Positions 5,456 through 15,600 of a DNA stretch of 25,116 bases are shown one piece after another. Positions within the stretch are counted from its first letter, which is position 1. The number at the start of each line of letters is the position of its first letter. Location of the stretch: positions 1 through 25,116 of IMG/VR virus record IMGVR_UViG_3300006641_000166. One strand, 5' to 3'. The notes below the pieces were generated by a model. The model searched no databases. It was not told the DNA's origin and saw only the letters and a program-made list of their open reading frames with translations. The stretch comes from a virus. Made by a program: the position numbers and the translations under genes.

Positions 5456-5623
5456 AAATAACTACAAAATAGAAACTTAAGAGAGTGCGGGGGATTCTCC
5501 CCCTGCGCCCCCTCCCCCTCCTAAGGTTCCCCCAAAATTTATCGGCGTCAAGGACCCCTACATATTGCGACGAGAGACTCTTCTGAAGGTTGCCGCCCAG
5601 TTGGTCGGGTGTACAATCCCTCG
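5456..5623. promoter_or_regulatory. Divergent spacer with G/C hairpin
   Basis: This 168-base gap separates the metallopeptidase from the plus-strand endonuclease gene and is the longest gene-free stretch between genes in the window. It holds a perfect hairpin, GGGGGA/TCCCCC with a TTC loop (5489-5503), an unusual polypyrimidine stretch at 5508-5521 (plus strand) and the putative promoter listed separately. The hairpin has no U tract in either direction, so it is not a standard terminator. No phage-type or clear sigma-70 promoter for the minus-strand genes was found. Confidence 0.5.
5590..5617 (+). promoter_or_regulatory. Sigma-70-like promoter for the endonuclease gene
   Basis: TTGCCG (5590-5595) and TACAAT (5612-5617) are separated by 16 bases, each one or two mismatches from TTGACA and TATAAT. 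The ATG at 5624 lies seven bases after the -10 box, exactly where transcription normally starts, so the predicted mRNA would be leaderless. This suggests expression by host RNA polymerase, independent of the minus-strand late operon. It was found by eye and not scored against a matrix. Confidence 0.5.
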
Positions 5624-6010
5624 ATGCCTTCGAAGAAACGACCAAAACGCCTTCCGAGCAGCCGCAAAGTTTCAAAGACGACTCGGTTGAAGGATCGGGT
5701 TAGAACGTGGAAAGCCTACGGCATTTACTTTGAAAGTTACGAAGCGGCCTTGGAAATGGCCGAAGAAATTGAGAAGCCTGAAAAATTTTGCACCATTTGC
5801 GGGGTGACAAACGAGGAACTGAAGAATCGGCAAAACCGTGGGTTGTGTCTTGATCACGATCACGTATCTCACAAGCCTCGTGCGTTCTTGTGCGGTCCTT
5901 GTAATTCTTTGGTTTCATTCTATGAAAAGGGCTTTTTAAGTAAGAACATCTTTATCAACATCGTTCAGTATGTTGAAAACTATGATGCCCTTCGCAAGCC
6001 GTTATTCTGA
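5624..6010 (+). CDS. Endonuclease VII-type HNH nuclease
   Basis: This is a predicted 128-residue protein of the recombination endonuclease VII family (His-Me finger). Motifs are CTIC (residues 56-59), LCLDHDH (74-80) and CGPCN (90-94). The four cysteines form the zinc site and the central HDH carries the catalytic histidine. The N-terminus is very basic (MPSKKRPKRLPSSRK). T4 endonuclease VII resolves branched DNA, while short relatives of this size are often free-standing homing nucleases. It is the only plus-strand gene in the window and its end overlaps the terminase end by nine bases. The ATG at 5624 is preferred over GTG at 5609 because the latter lies inside the -10 region of the putative promoter. 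There is no Shine-Dalgarno. Junction resolution before packaging and homing are both possible. Confidence 0.8.
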   Translation: MPSKKRPKRLPSSRKVSKTTRLKDRVRTWKAYGIYFESYEAALEMAEEIEKPEKFCTICGVTNEELKNRQNRGLCLDHDHVSHKPRAFLCGPCNSLVSFYEKGFLSKNIFINIVQYVENYDALRKPLF

Positions 6011-7762
6011 TCTGAGAGCCGTCGGCTCTTGAATCCAACGGTCGTGTTTCTTATCACGGTCCTCGACGGGCGAAAGTCCCATAAGTAGGCGGGGAAGTCC
6101 AAAGCCGCTTTGAGTGGCCTTCAAGATTTTCTCGAATTGTTCCAAGTCCCTGTTGCGTTTTTCGTCTTCAGGGCTCAACCCAAGGTGCTGAACCAAATGA
6201 GCAACAGCCATAGCGAGTGCGTCAAGACGGTCGTCGTGGATGAGGCAGTCCTTCTCCCAAGTCACGTGGGTCATCTGGTACAGCAGGCTGTAAGTCATAG
6301 TGGAGTCACTTTGGTCGGTTGGAACGGAGAGGTCGTCGTCAAGGGCCTTCTGCGTGAAGGTGACTCGATGCTGATTCAATGCAGGCTCGAGGGCTTGGAT
6401 GATTCGCTTTTCCTTCTGGGTATAGTGTTTAATTGGAAAGATGGTTGTCGGCCACGTATCCGCGAGGTACGGCTTGAGGAGCGTCGTCCACGCACCATCC
6501 GAGAAGTTCTCTTCGATTACAACCCCTTGAACCTTTTCCGATCGAGCGATGTCCGCAAGCCGCTGAAGGTTCTCCTTACTGTGGCCCCCTCGGAGACCGA
6601 TGACTCGAGTAACGAAGAAGTGACCACCAAGGGCGTGAACGACAACGGCAGCCGTCTCGTCAAGCCCACGTCCCGCAGGGTCAATCGCAAGGACCGAGGC
6701 CGTGGATGGCACGTAATTCCCCTCGACGGCCCTAGCACGGTGTAAACGGTCTCCGGAGAAGCCTCGGGACGGGTAATCCTTAATTTCTAGGAACGGCTCG
6801 CAGCCCCATCGCACGATCTCTGGGAAGGCGGCGCTCGAGATGCCGACCACGGAAAGATCGTCAAGTTTCAACGGGAATCGTTCGGAATCGGAAAGCGAGC
6901 AGTCCAATTGAAACTGAAGCGCAAAGCCAGACGATCCGTAGGAAAGTTCTCTTGAAACAAGTTCTTGTTCCGGAAACCGCGAGTCGGTCGGGGCACCGAG
7001 GTTGGACTTGGCTCCGTATTTTGGCTCACTTAGTTCCGGGTTCTTAGCGAGGCGGGCCCGCAGTTCCGGTGCGAGGTCCTGACCGTACACGACCATCTTG
7101 TTTGTCGTCGGGTAGCGCGAGGGCCAGACCCATCGCGAGTAGCCGCGATTGGGGAGAATTGAATAAACCGACTCTTGAGATTGAGGCGTGCCCAAGAAAA
7201 CGATGCGCCCGCCCGGCTTCAAGATTGCGTCGAATTCCTTGACCGACTCGGCCAACTTCTCGCGCAGGATAGGCGTTGCGGAGTTGTTCGGCACCTCGAT
7301 GTCGTCAGCGATGATCCAGTCGGCTCGAGAGCCCGTAAGTTGCCCGGTGATGCCGACGGACTTGAGGGACGGGGCGTGGGCCGCCGGGGCCCCGTAGACG
7401 TCGAAAGAGGTCTTGAGGGCCCGTAGGTCATTTCCCCCGTGCTCTGGGTGCAAGTGGTTCAGCCACGGTATGTCCCGCAAGATCTTCATGCAGAACGTCG
7501 TGAACTGCGTGGCGCGGTCAGCCGATGCCGAGGCCACCAGAATGTTCAGCGACTGATTCCAGTACAGAAGCCAAATGCAGAACGCAGAGGTCACCCACGA
7601 CTTGCCGACGCCACGGAAGGCCTGAATCATCAGGCGTGCCTCTTCGCCCTGAAGTTGATTCGCGATCGCGTATTGTGCGTCCGTCGGTTCCGGAAGACCG
7701 AGGTCACGCCATAGGATGAACAGGAAGTTGCGGAAGTCCTTCAGATCATTGTTCGAGTGCAT
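6002..7762 (-). CDS. Terminase large subunit (T7 gp19-like)
   Basis: This 586-residue DNA-packaging motor protein is the same size as T7 gp19. The N-terminal ATPase has Walker A FRGVGKSW (residues 49-56) and Walker B WIIADDIEVPNNS (149-161), both close to the T7 versions. The C-terminal RNase H-like nuclease has AIDPAGRG with Asp361, a VVIEENFSDG segment and the DDRLDALAMAV motif with Asp514. It would pump concatemeric DNA into proheads and cut it. The start is coupled to the small terminase stop as TAATG. The last codons overlap the convergent endonuclease gene. T7 has its spanin genes (18.5 and 18.7) between the two terminase subunits; here they are absent from that place. Confidence 0.95.
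   Translation of the reverse strand: MHSNNDLKDFRNFLFILWRDLGLPEPTDAQYAIANQLQGEEARLMIQAFRGVGKSWVTSAFCIWLLYWNQSLNILVASASADRATQFTTFCMKILRDIPWLNHLHPEHGGNDLRALKTSFDVYGAPAAHAPSLKSVGITGQLTGSRADWIIADDIEVPNNSATPILREKLAESVKEFDAILKPGGRIVFLGTPQSQESVYSILPNRGYSRWVWPSRYPTTNKMVVYGQDLAPELRARLAKNPELSEPKYGAKSNLGAPTDSRFPEQELVSRELSYGSSGFALQFQLDCSLSDSERFPLKLDDLSVVGISSAAFPEIVRWGCEPFLEIKDYPSRGFSGDRLHRARAVEGNYVPSTASVLAIDPAGRGLDETAAVVVHALGGHFFVTRVIGLRGGHSKENLQRLADIARSEKVQGVVIEENFSDGAWTTLLKPYLADTWPTTIFPIKHYTQKEKRIIQALEPALNQHRVTFTQKALDDDLSVPTDQSDSTMTYSLLYQMTHVTWEKDCLIHDDRLDALAMAVAHLVQHLGLSPEDEKRNRDLEQFEKILKATQSGFGLPRLLMGLSPVEDRDKKHDRWIQEPTALRSE
6015..6029. terminator. Possible hairpin at the convergent gene ends
   Basis: AGAGCC and GGCTCT form a perfect six-base stem with a GTC loop, starting four bases after the endonuclease stop and lying inside the terminase C-terminal codons. 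It has no T run on either side, so it would be a weak terminator at best. It is listed because no other termination signal for the plus-strand gene is visible. Confidence 0.25.
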
Positions 7763-7998
7763 TACTCATTTGCCGCCTTCTTTGCGTGGGCCGCAAAGGG
7801 GAGGACCTCTCCAAGTTTAAGGATAGGCGGCGGTGCCTTCTTCTCTTCGACGTTTACAACGATTCCGTTGTTCTTGAGAAGGTTGACGGCCACCGCAAGT
7901 TCCGCAGACGTGGCCTGACCGGACTCAACTTTGTTGAGAAGGTCCGTGGCGACCGCAGTCTGAAGTTCTTTGAGAATGTTCTTAATATTATCATCCAT
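7762..7998 (-). CDS. Terminase small subunit (T7 gp18-like)
   Basis: This is a predicted 78-residue protein. The start MDDNIKNILKEL at 7998 was preferred because it overlaps the preceding stop by eight bases in the style of this operon; a start seven codons earlier would lie deeper in the holin-like gene. The sequence (LNKVESGQATSAELAVAVNLLKNNGI, then an acidic/basic linker and KLGEVLPF) has the helix pattern of T7 gp18-type packaging subunits, and the gene is immediately upstream of the large terminase, with a TAATG overlap. It would recognise phage DNA ends and regulate the motor. Confidence 0.8.
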   Translation of the reverse strand: MDDNIKNILKELQTAVATDLLNKVESGQATSAELAVAVNLLKNNGIVVNVEEKKAPPPILKLGEVLPFAAHAKKAANE

Positions 7999-8209
7999 GA
8001 ACAAACACCTTTGAAGCAATCCCGAGAATGAAGCCGAAGATTGCGGTAAAAATCCAACGATACCACCAACGCATTCCCTTTATCGATTCCTCAACGTGAC
8101 TCATTCGAGTAGTCAGTCCCGGTTGACCATTGCCTCGAAGGGTGTGATCAATTGAGTTGACCTTTTCCTCAAGTCGCTCGAGGATTGCTTGGATAGTTTG
8201 AGTATCCAT
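7991..8209 (-). CDS. Coiled-coil membrane protein in the holin position (17.5-like)
   Basis: This is a predicted 72-residue protein starting MDTQTIQAILERLEEKVNSI. An N-terminal amphipathic or coiled-coil helix (about residues 3-25) is followed by a GNGQPGLTTRM linker, a second helix, and one C-terminal membrane segment at about residues 50-69 (RWIFTAIFGFILGIASKV). This layout matches XhlA-like and other one-span phage lysis accessory proteins. Its place between tail fibre and small terminase equals that of the T7 type II holin gene 17.5, although the sequence and topology differ. The start overlaps the fibre stop as TGATG. It may be the holin, or an antiholin or partner of the second holin candidate at 1025-1372. 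Confidence 0.65.
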   Translation of the reverse strand: MDTQTIQAILERLEEKVNSIDHTLRGNGQPGLTTRMSHVEESIKGMRWWYRWIFTAIFGFILGIASKVFVHG

Positions 8210-9666
8210 CAATCTTGAACCTTCTGAATCAGAATGTCGCCGTAGTGGAGGAAAATGCCGGGGTTCGTCGCGGAGTTGCGGCATGCGACGATGGCAAACT
8301 TGTCCGTGGTGTTGCTGGTGCTTCCGGTAAGTATCCGTGTAAACGATACCGACACGGTCCTCGCTGAATCAGCCGCCCCGACCACACCACCGCCAGATGC
8401 GTTGGCGTCGTTAAGGGAAGATGCGGTAGTGGGTGGAGTAACATTATAGGTTACCGGAGCCACAATTACTTCTCTCCACGCAGTGCGCGGAGAAGCAATT
8501 GCAACTGCAAACTCTTGACCAGTCGCGCTTGCGATGCTGAACACCAGATTGACAGTAACCAAGTAAGCAGAAGTTGCTGTAGTCTTTAGAATAAACGACC
8601 TGCTTGATTCTTGGTCGACGTCGGTAGAGGTGTTGTTTACCGACACAATTCCAGAGAAATTCAAATGGTTCGCGGAACTGTTGTAATCAAAGTCTCTCCA
8701 TGCTGTCGACGTGTCCGCAGTCAGCATTGGATGCGTGTTTGTAGCCGTCGGGGCAAACTTTGCTGAATACAGAACGTCCAGCATTCCCCCGTTCCGACCG
8801 TACACTTTATGGTTGTTGAGAACCAAGTTTCGACCGTCGACAGCCGGAAGTCGAGCACTACCATCAAGAGCCACCACGTTGTTTGCAGCGGTTCCCGTAG
8901 CGGTCGTAGCAGTTGAAGTCAGTCCGAGATTGGTCCGTGCGGTAGCAGCGCTCGAAAGATCCGAAAGGTTTAAAGACTTTCGCGTGTACCGACCGTCGGC
9001 GTCATTAACCGTCGGAAGGTTAGTACCGCCAGTTCCAACCGTGTAGGTCGCGGCGGTCCCGAGCCCGAGGTTAGTGCGAGCGGTCGCGGGCACCGTGGCG
9101 GACCACGATCCGCTCGAGACCATCAGCACGTTTCCGTTGTTCGCCCCCGTGACAATCGGAAGGCCAGAAAGGTTACCCAAACCGTAGGCCTGAAGGTCGC
9201 CCAATCGAACAGCGTCTCCGTATTCAGTAGGTGCCGCAAGTTCGCTAAGGCGGCGAGATCCCGCAGAGAGCGCGGACTCCGTCGGGTACTCCAGAGACAC
9301 GGAGTCCGATTCAATCTTGTCGGCGACCTCTTGCACCGCAAAGTACGCCTGAATCGAAGCGGAGTCGAGAATCTCACCAGTCACCACCGAGGCGTCCGTG
9401 AAGTTGACAACTCGGTCGTCGACCGATGTCGGCGTCTGTCGGACTACGGTGACAACCTGACCATTACTTGGTTTGGTAATCAAAGTAAGCACAGGCTCGT
9501 TAATACCACCCCACTCAGCCTGCGGCCCGGAGATCGAGTAGTCGACGTCGATGGTTTTAAGAACACCAGCGTAGTAGACCTTTACATGATCGCCACGGAG
9601 AGTGGGAAATGAAAGGGTAACCTCGTCGGTGCCGCTATACGAAAATGAAGTGCGTGCAAAAGGCAT
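8209..9666 (-). CDS. Tail fibre with T7 gp17-type anchor domain
   Basis: In this 485-residue protein, residues 1-150 match the N-terminal domain of T7-like fibres, which attaches to the tail: TSFSYSGTDEVTLSFP, VKVYYAGVLKTIDVDYSI, then QTPTSVDDRVVNFTDASVVT and a helix AYFAVQEVADKIES. The shaft has two copies of a TARTNLGL motif (near residues 195 and 241), common in phage fibre repeats. The C-terminal 190 residues look like a beta-rich head (SSRSFILKTTATSAYLVTVN, HYGDILIQKV) that may bind the receptor. No chaperone-type cleavage site or carbohydrate-degrading motif was seen. It is coupled at both ends by TAATG and TGATG overlaps. Confidence 0.85.
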   Translation of the reverse strand: MPFARTSFSYSGTDEVTLSFPTLRGDHVKVYYAGVLKTIDVDYSISGPQAEWGGINEPVLTLITKPSNGQVVTVVRQTPTSVDDRVVNFTDASVVTGEILDSASIQAYFAVQEVADKIESDSVSLEYPTESALSAGSRRLSELAAPTEYGDAVRLGDLQAYGLGNLSGLPIVTGANNGNVLMVSSGSWSATVPATARTNLGLGTAATYTVGTGGTNLPTVNDADGRYTRKSLNLSDLSSAATARTNLGLTSTATTATGTAANNVVALDGSARLPAVDGRNLVLNNHKVYGRNGGMLDVLYSAKFAPTATNTHPMLTADTSTAWRDFDYNSSANHLNFSGIVSVNNTSTDVDQESSRSFILKTTATSAYLVTVNLVFSIASATGQEFAVAIASPRTAWREVIVAPVTYNVTPPTTASSLNDANASGGGVVGAADSARTVSVSFTRILTGSTSNTTDKFAIVACRNSATNPGIFLHYGDILIQKVQD

Positions 9667-12600
9667 TAGCGACCTTTCTTCTTGTTATACGTATCGATGA
9701 GTTTCTTGACTGTTTCGTCCATTTGTTCTCTTGATTGTCCCTTACCAATGTCATCCTTTTTGATCCAATTTTGAGACATTTCAAACAAATCCGGATCTTC
9801 TTTAAGAAGTTCTGCCCAAGCCGCTTTTCTATGTTTATTAATCTCGTTCGAAAGCGATTTAGCGGCCTCTGAACGCTTGTTCCCGAACCCATATCCATGA
9901 GTATATCCCCTAAATTGAGCAGAGTTAATCAAATTTTTAAGGCTATTGTAACTTCCCATATCAAGCATTTTTTGACCTAGTTGATCATACACAGTGTTTC
10001 CTTTAGGGCCAATTTTTCGAAGATCGAGTTTAGTAAGAGATTCGTGTTGGTCGCTTGTGGGCGCTGAATAGGACAACGTGTCTTCCATGCCGTTATCGAA
10101 AAGGGCCTTTTGCACGACATTCATTTTAGATGCTTTCTTCCCTTGTGCGGGATTGAGCATGTAATTCAGAGCCTCCAAGAAAGAGATATCTGCGTCGTAT
10201 AGCGGATTTTTAATTTGCAAACCTGTGACGCTGCGGCGTGCGCTTACGCTGTTGCGATCGTAATACTTGTTCCACCAGAAATCAGAGAAGGTTTTAAATT
10301 CGCGCATGTACTTATCGTTGTAGGTATTAATAGAGTTCATCGCCATAGAACCGGGGAGCACACCAGAACTAAGGGAACCAAGCCAGCGCGGAAGTTTATT
10401 ATCCGGGTCGTGAGACGCTTCGATAAAGTCGTTGAGACCAGTCATAAAAGACTTATCAAGAACGCCACGAACTAGAGCAGTGTACACAGGTCGAGCCAGC
10501 ATTTCGAAAACTTCAACCTCACCGTCGGACTTGTCGTAAGCCTTCTTTCCTAGTGTGAACATGTCAACAATCATGCTCACAACTCCAGCAAAGGGTTCCG
10601 CAAACTGATAGGAGTGCCATTCGCCACTGCTGTCCCTGATGGACATAGGACGATGGGTCTTAAGCCATTCCTTACGTTCTTGCTGGTCGGTCGGGCCTGC
10701 CCCAGTAATATCTCCGCTATCGGTCACCATAAACAAAGTTATGTAAGCGATAGTTGCGGTAAGTGCTTGCCCATACGCCTGCGAGCGGACAGCGGGATCT
10801 TTAGCGTGGAATCGATTGACAAAATCGTTCTTCCAATCTTCGTCTCCGGTGAATTTAGTAGAACGGCTTCCCACTCCCAACATTTTGTAGGCAACCGCTT
10901 GAAACGGAGAGGCGGCCATTGAGACACCAGCGCCAATAATGTTGCCGGGGATGTGCAAGAACGGGAAGATCACCGCCGCTCCGAAACCGATGGTCTTTTC
11001 AAAGGCCGACGAGTTCGGGTCGCCACGCTTTAGCCTGTTGATCCAGTTCATGAACCGAGACCAAATTCCCTCACGATCAAGCGGGTCCTGAGTGAAGGTT
11101 CCCTCTGATCCAAGGCGCTCCGCCACTCGAAGATTCGAGGTCAGTTCGCCCCACATGCGGAGGAGTTCGTCGTTGTCCTTAGCGGGCCGCCCGTTGTAAA
11201 TGGCAACATTCTCTTGCACCTTTAGACGGAAGTTCCTAGCAGTGGCAACCGAAACTGCCTGATCGTATTCCGGAGTATCTGCCCCAAATCCCTTTGCAAT
11301 CATTGCGGCGCCTTCGACGTTGATTGCATCTTGACGAGCCTCGGCCATAATCCGCTGGTCCGTCATTCTAAAATGACTCGACATCATTTTAGTGTACATA
11401 GCGTTTGCGTCAGCCGCAGGATTCGTAGATCCATTTGCGACTGCACGTTCGAAGAAGTTTGCCTTGATGTGCGCTCGTTGGGCAAATTGAGTGAAGAACT
11501 CGTCCGAAAAGTTATTTACTCTATTAAAAACTTGATGAATCGGGTCAAACCAAGTTTTCATCCAATTAGCGACATCACCACGAAGCGTTCCGGGCGGGAA
11601 TGCTTCACTGAAAATTCCGCCGACGCCGAGCATCTTATTTGGAGTTGCGCCGTCCGCTGTAACGTACCGGACATTCTTCTTAAACGAGTCTTTAGCAATA
11701 GTGAACGACTCTCCAATTGTCGCAAACGCTGTGGCAAGTTGCCTAAAGTGATAGGAAACCATTCTCCCATTTCCGCTTACCGCTCCTCCAGCCATTCCCA
11801 TAGCAATTCGCATAAGAATGTTTCCGGCGGCGCTCATGGAGTTTTTCGCACTGGTCATGGGATTCGACAAAAGATTTGTCGAGTACCAAGAAGCAAACGC
11901 CATGTTGAGCGGGTGGAAAATAAGCGGATTGGAGATGCTGCCACCCGCTTGAGCGACTTGGCGAATATGCGCGGCCATATTCATGATTGTCGCTAGGTTC
12001 TGGCTTTGATTTCCCGCGCCTCCAGTTGAGCCTCCGAATCCTCCGACTCCGAGAACCTTCTGAAGTTCAGCGTGCGCGTCCATCTCCTCTTGAAGTTGCT
12101 TATTCAAATCCGTGATCTTTTGATCGCGGCGATCCAACTTATCCTTAAGAAGTTGAATCTCAGAACGGCGGGAAGCCAATTCGGTCTTCAACTTGTCGAT
12201 GACTTGCTGACGTTCGGCACGCAACTTCTCGAGCGCTTGTTCGCGGACCTCGTCCGCCTTATCAAGTTGGCCCTGAGCCCTTCGTCGCTCGCTTTCGATC
12301 TTCTTCGCGAGAGCCTTGGCCTCCTCTTCACGCTTCTTAGCGGCCTCGGCCTTGCTCAAGGCCTTCTTGGTGTCCTTAGCGCCTTCGGTAAGAAGTTCCT
12401 CAGCAGTTCCCAATTCCTCTTCAAGTTCGAGGACGCGCATTTGCGATGCCTCGAGTTCCTTAAGAGTGGCGTCCAATTCCTCGCCGAACAACCCTACCGT
12501 GTCGTTGGCATACTTGAGGTCGTCAATAAGTTTTTGGACATTCGCGCTAAGTTCGTAAACCTTACGAGAAACCCTAGGCTTCTGGGGAACTTCCCCTTCC

Positions 12601-15600
12601 GGCGTCGGTGTACCCGTTTCCGGAGTAGGAGTCCCAGCCTTGGGAGCCGCAGTCTTAGGCTTGGGTTTACGAGCGCCAGTGGTGGGCTCCGGGGCCCCCA
12701 TTTCCGGAGTCGGGGTACCAGCCTCAGGCGTTGGGGTACCAGCCTCAGGCGCTGGGGCAGCAGTTTCAGGAAGTTCAACCGTACCTGTGCCACCGTTCTG
12801 ATCGTTCGCCTTGGCCGCCGTATCGATAGCGTTTATGGCTTGATCGATAACGGAGGCAGCGGTCGACAGTTCGCGGGCCTTGCGCCGCTTACCTTCCGGA
12901 GTCGCAATCTCATCGGGAGCGAGTTGGAGAATATCTTTCTTCCCCTTACCCTTGGCGCCCTTCTTAGGCTTCCCTTTGGGCGCCCCTGCTTCAGCACCAG
13001 TGCCAGTGCCAGCGCCTTCTGCGCCAGTTCCAGTGCCAGTTCCAGTGCCAGCGCCTTCTGCGCCAGTCCCAGCGATGCTCTGAGCACCTTCTTGAGCGTT
13101 CGCATTCGAGACGGCTTGATCGCTCATCTCGGGGTAAGCCGTGTTGTAGTCGTCGGCGCCGTCGAAGGCCATGTCCCGAAGGACACCGGAACGAAGGGAC
13201 GCGAGAGTCCTGCCCGCCTCCGAAGACATTCCACGGAAGGCGAATCGATGGTACATCACCTCGTTAACGAGGCGCACGATCTTGACCCGATCTTCGTCGC
13301 TCAAAGATTCATAATCACGGACGATGTTCTTTCCGGTAACCTCGATCGAATCAATAAGATTGGCCAATCGACGGCTAGAAGACTCGAGTGCCTTTTTGCG
13401 CGTAAGCATGACCATACCGATGCGGCGCTGGATCTCAACCTGAACCGACGGCGGCAACTTATCGATATCGGTGACAGATCGAATCTTTTCAAATTTACCG
13501 TCGATAAAGATCCCACGGGGGTCGATGTCGTTATGCGTCTTGAGAATATCAATCATCAGTTCAGTCGGGGTCTTGCCGGATTCGGCAGCCATCGCCTCAA
13601 CGTGATTGAAAAGACTTTCATCGGCACGAGCGGTGTTTTTTGCGACGCTTTCGGGAACGCGCTTCGAAAGGTTCTCGGACTCCGTGTACTCCTTCGAACC
13701 GTTGAGGATCGAAGATTCGATGGCCTGATGCGCGGTATTCAGGTCGTTTACGTGAAGGTTTACAGCAGGTTGAGACTCCGATTCCTTAGGGTTTCGGATC
13801 CCGTCCATGTAGTCCTGCACGGCCTTTCGAGACTCGGGGTCGAATGCCGGGGAGCGAGAAAGTAAAACATTTTTGCTAAAAGGCTTCAGAGTACGATTCC
13901 AAGTGTTCGGGATACCCTTGCGACCCTTAAGAGGTTCGCCTTGGAAGTTGAGAACCGACGGCATAGATGCGGTAAGTTTTTCACCCTCCTCGACGACTCG
14001 GTTACCCTTGGCGTCCCACTTAACTTTAGTTTGCGATCCCTTGTTGATCCCGGTTGGTGCATCAACCATTGCGCGACCTTGGCCCTGCGCTTCTTGGAAC
14101 CAAGCGTCAAATTTAGCCCTGTCAAGTTTCCCCTCTCGAATCATTCCTTCAGAATTCGCCACAAGGAATTTAATCGCGGCGTCGAGGAAGTTCGGGGAGA
14201 AGTCCACATTCTGACCAAACCGATCCACCATTGTCTGAGTCGCGTTCCAAAGGATGGCCTGCATCATGGCAGGTTCCGCTTGGAGATTGGTGCCTACAAG
14301 ATCATTCGAAAGATCTTGAGCGGTTCGGAACATGGGTTCACGGACAACGTCATCAGCGGTTGGACTAGTTCCAAAAGTCTCAAAAAGTTGTTGCGGAATC
14401 TTTTCGGAAATGGTTCCAGTCTCCTTATCGTAGGACTTGGTTTGTTTTCCATCCTTTCCAAAAATTGCAGCATTGCGGCCCATTGCGTATCGCGTTTCAA
14501 TTCCGGACCACAAGTCTTGAGTGAATAGGTAGAAGTTTCCGAGAATGTTGCCAGTAAAGGCCCCGACCTTAGGACCAAAGGACGCCTCGATTCCCATCTT
14601 CATAAGAGCACGTGCACGCTCGATTACGATGCTTCCGTGCTCGTCAAGGAACAAGAATCCTCCGACACCTTCACCTTTAAATTTAGAACCTTTACCTTTA
14701 ACTACATCAACCCAAGAAATTGCTTCTTGTTTAAGTTCAGCCGAGATCTTGTTGATGAGTGCAGAATCTACCTTACCCTTAGTTTTTACAACTACAGTAG
14801 GTTCGGAATCCGATTGATGAATTGAAACGGAGACAACCTCAATTCCATTTGCTTTGTAAACGTCAATGATTTCACGTTTAGAAGCCTCGACGGATGCCTC
14901 GACGTTCACAGATCCGTTTTTGTTGCGAACGGTTTTAATGAACTCTTTTTTAGATCCTACGTGAGTTCCGACGTTATGTACTGAATCAGCATCAGTCAGC
15001 ATAGTCCCGGCAACGTAACGTCCCGTTCCGGCATCATCAGCCCGTTCTCCGTTCGGAAGGATGAAGTATTTCGGATTAAATTTTCCACCCCAATTCGCAG
15101 CGCCGGGACCAGCAAGGTTGCCCTTTGTGGAGAAATTTTGAGTGAATACTTCCTTGTCGACACCAAGCACTTCCTTAGCGAAAACTTGCATTTTCGTGAA
15201 GAACTTGATTACGTCATCCTCGGTCGCGGTAGTGAAATCCATCTCGAATTGCTTGGCATAGTCGCCCACAATCTTGAGAAGTTCAGCACCCTTGGGACGC
15301 CCGTCTTCGGAAAGAAGGGCTTCCTTGCCGGGGTTCTTACCGACAAAGTCCTTGACCGCCGCATCGATAATTCGATTCATTCGACGGGAGTTGGTCTCGG
15401 GACCGTTGCCGTGAAGGTTGGCAGTCTGCTTCTTTTTCTTAACCGTGACCCTAAATCCTGTACGCTTGGGATCCAACCGTTCCGCAACGCGACCAGTTTC
15501 CATCATGGTTCGGAAACCTTCGATGGCGTTTCTGGTGTTTATTTCAGGACCGGAGTTGGGAGAGAAGACCCCCAAAAGATACGACATGACTCGAATGGCG

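Noticed and set aside
5546-5551. TTGACG on the minus strand as a possible -35 box for the metallopeptidase operon.
   Set aside because: No acceptable -10 hexamer occurs 16-18 bases downstream, so it was not called.
6517-6738. Additional small frames inside the large terminase gene, on both strands.
   Set aside because: They lie wholly within a well-supported terminase frame with all motifs intact.
12072-13865. Long plus-strand open frame of 597 codons opposite the giant virion protein.
   Set aside because: It is antisense to a continuous coding sequence, Leu/Arg/Ser-rich, and stays open because the true strand rarely uses TTA, CTA or TCA in phase. No start signal or family pattern was seen.
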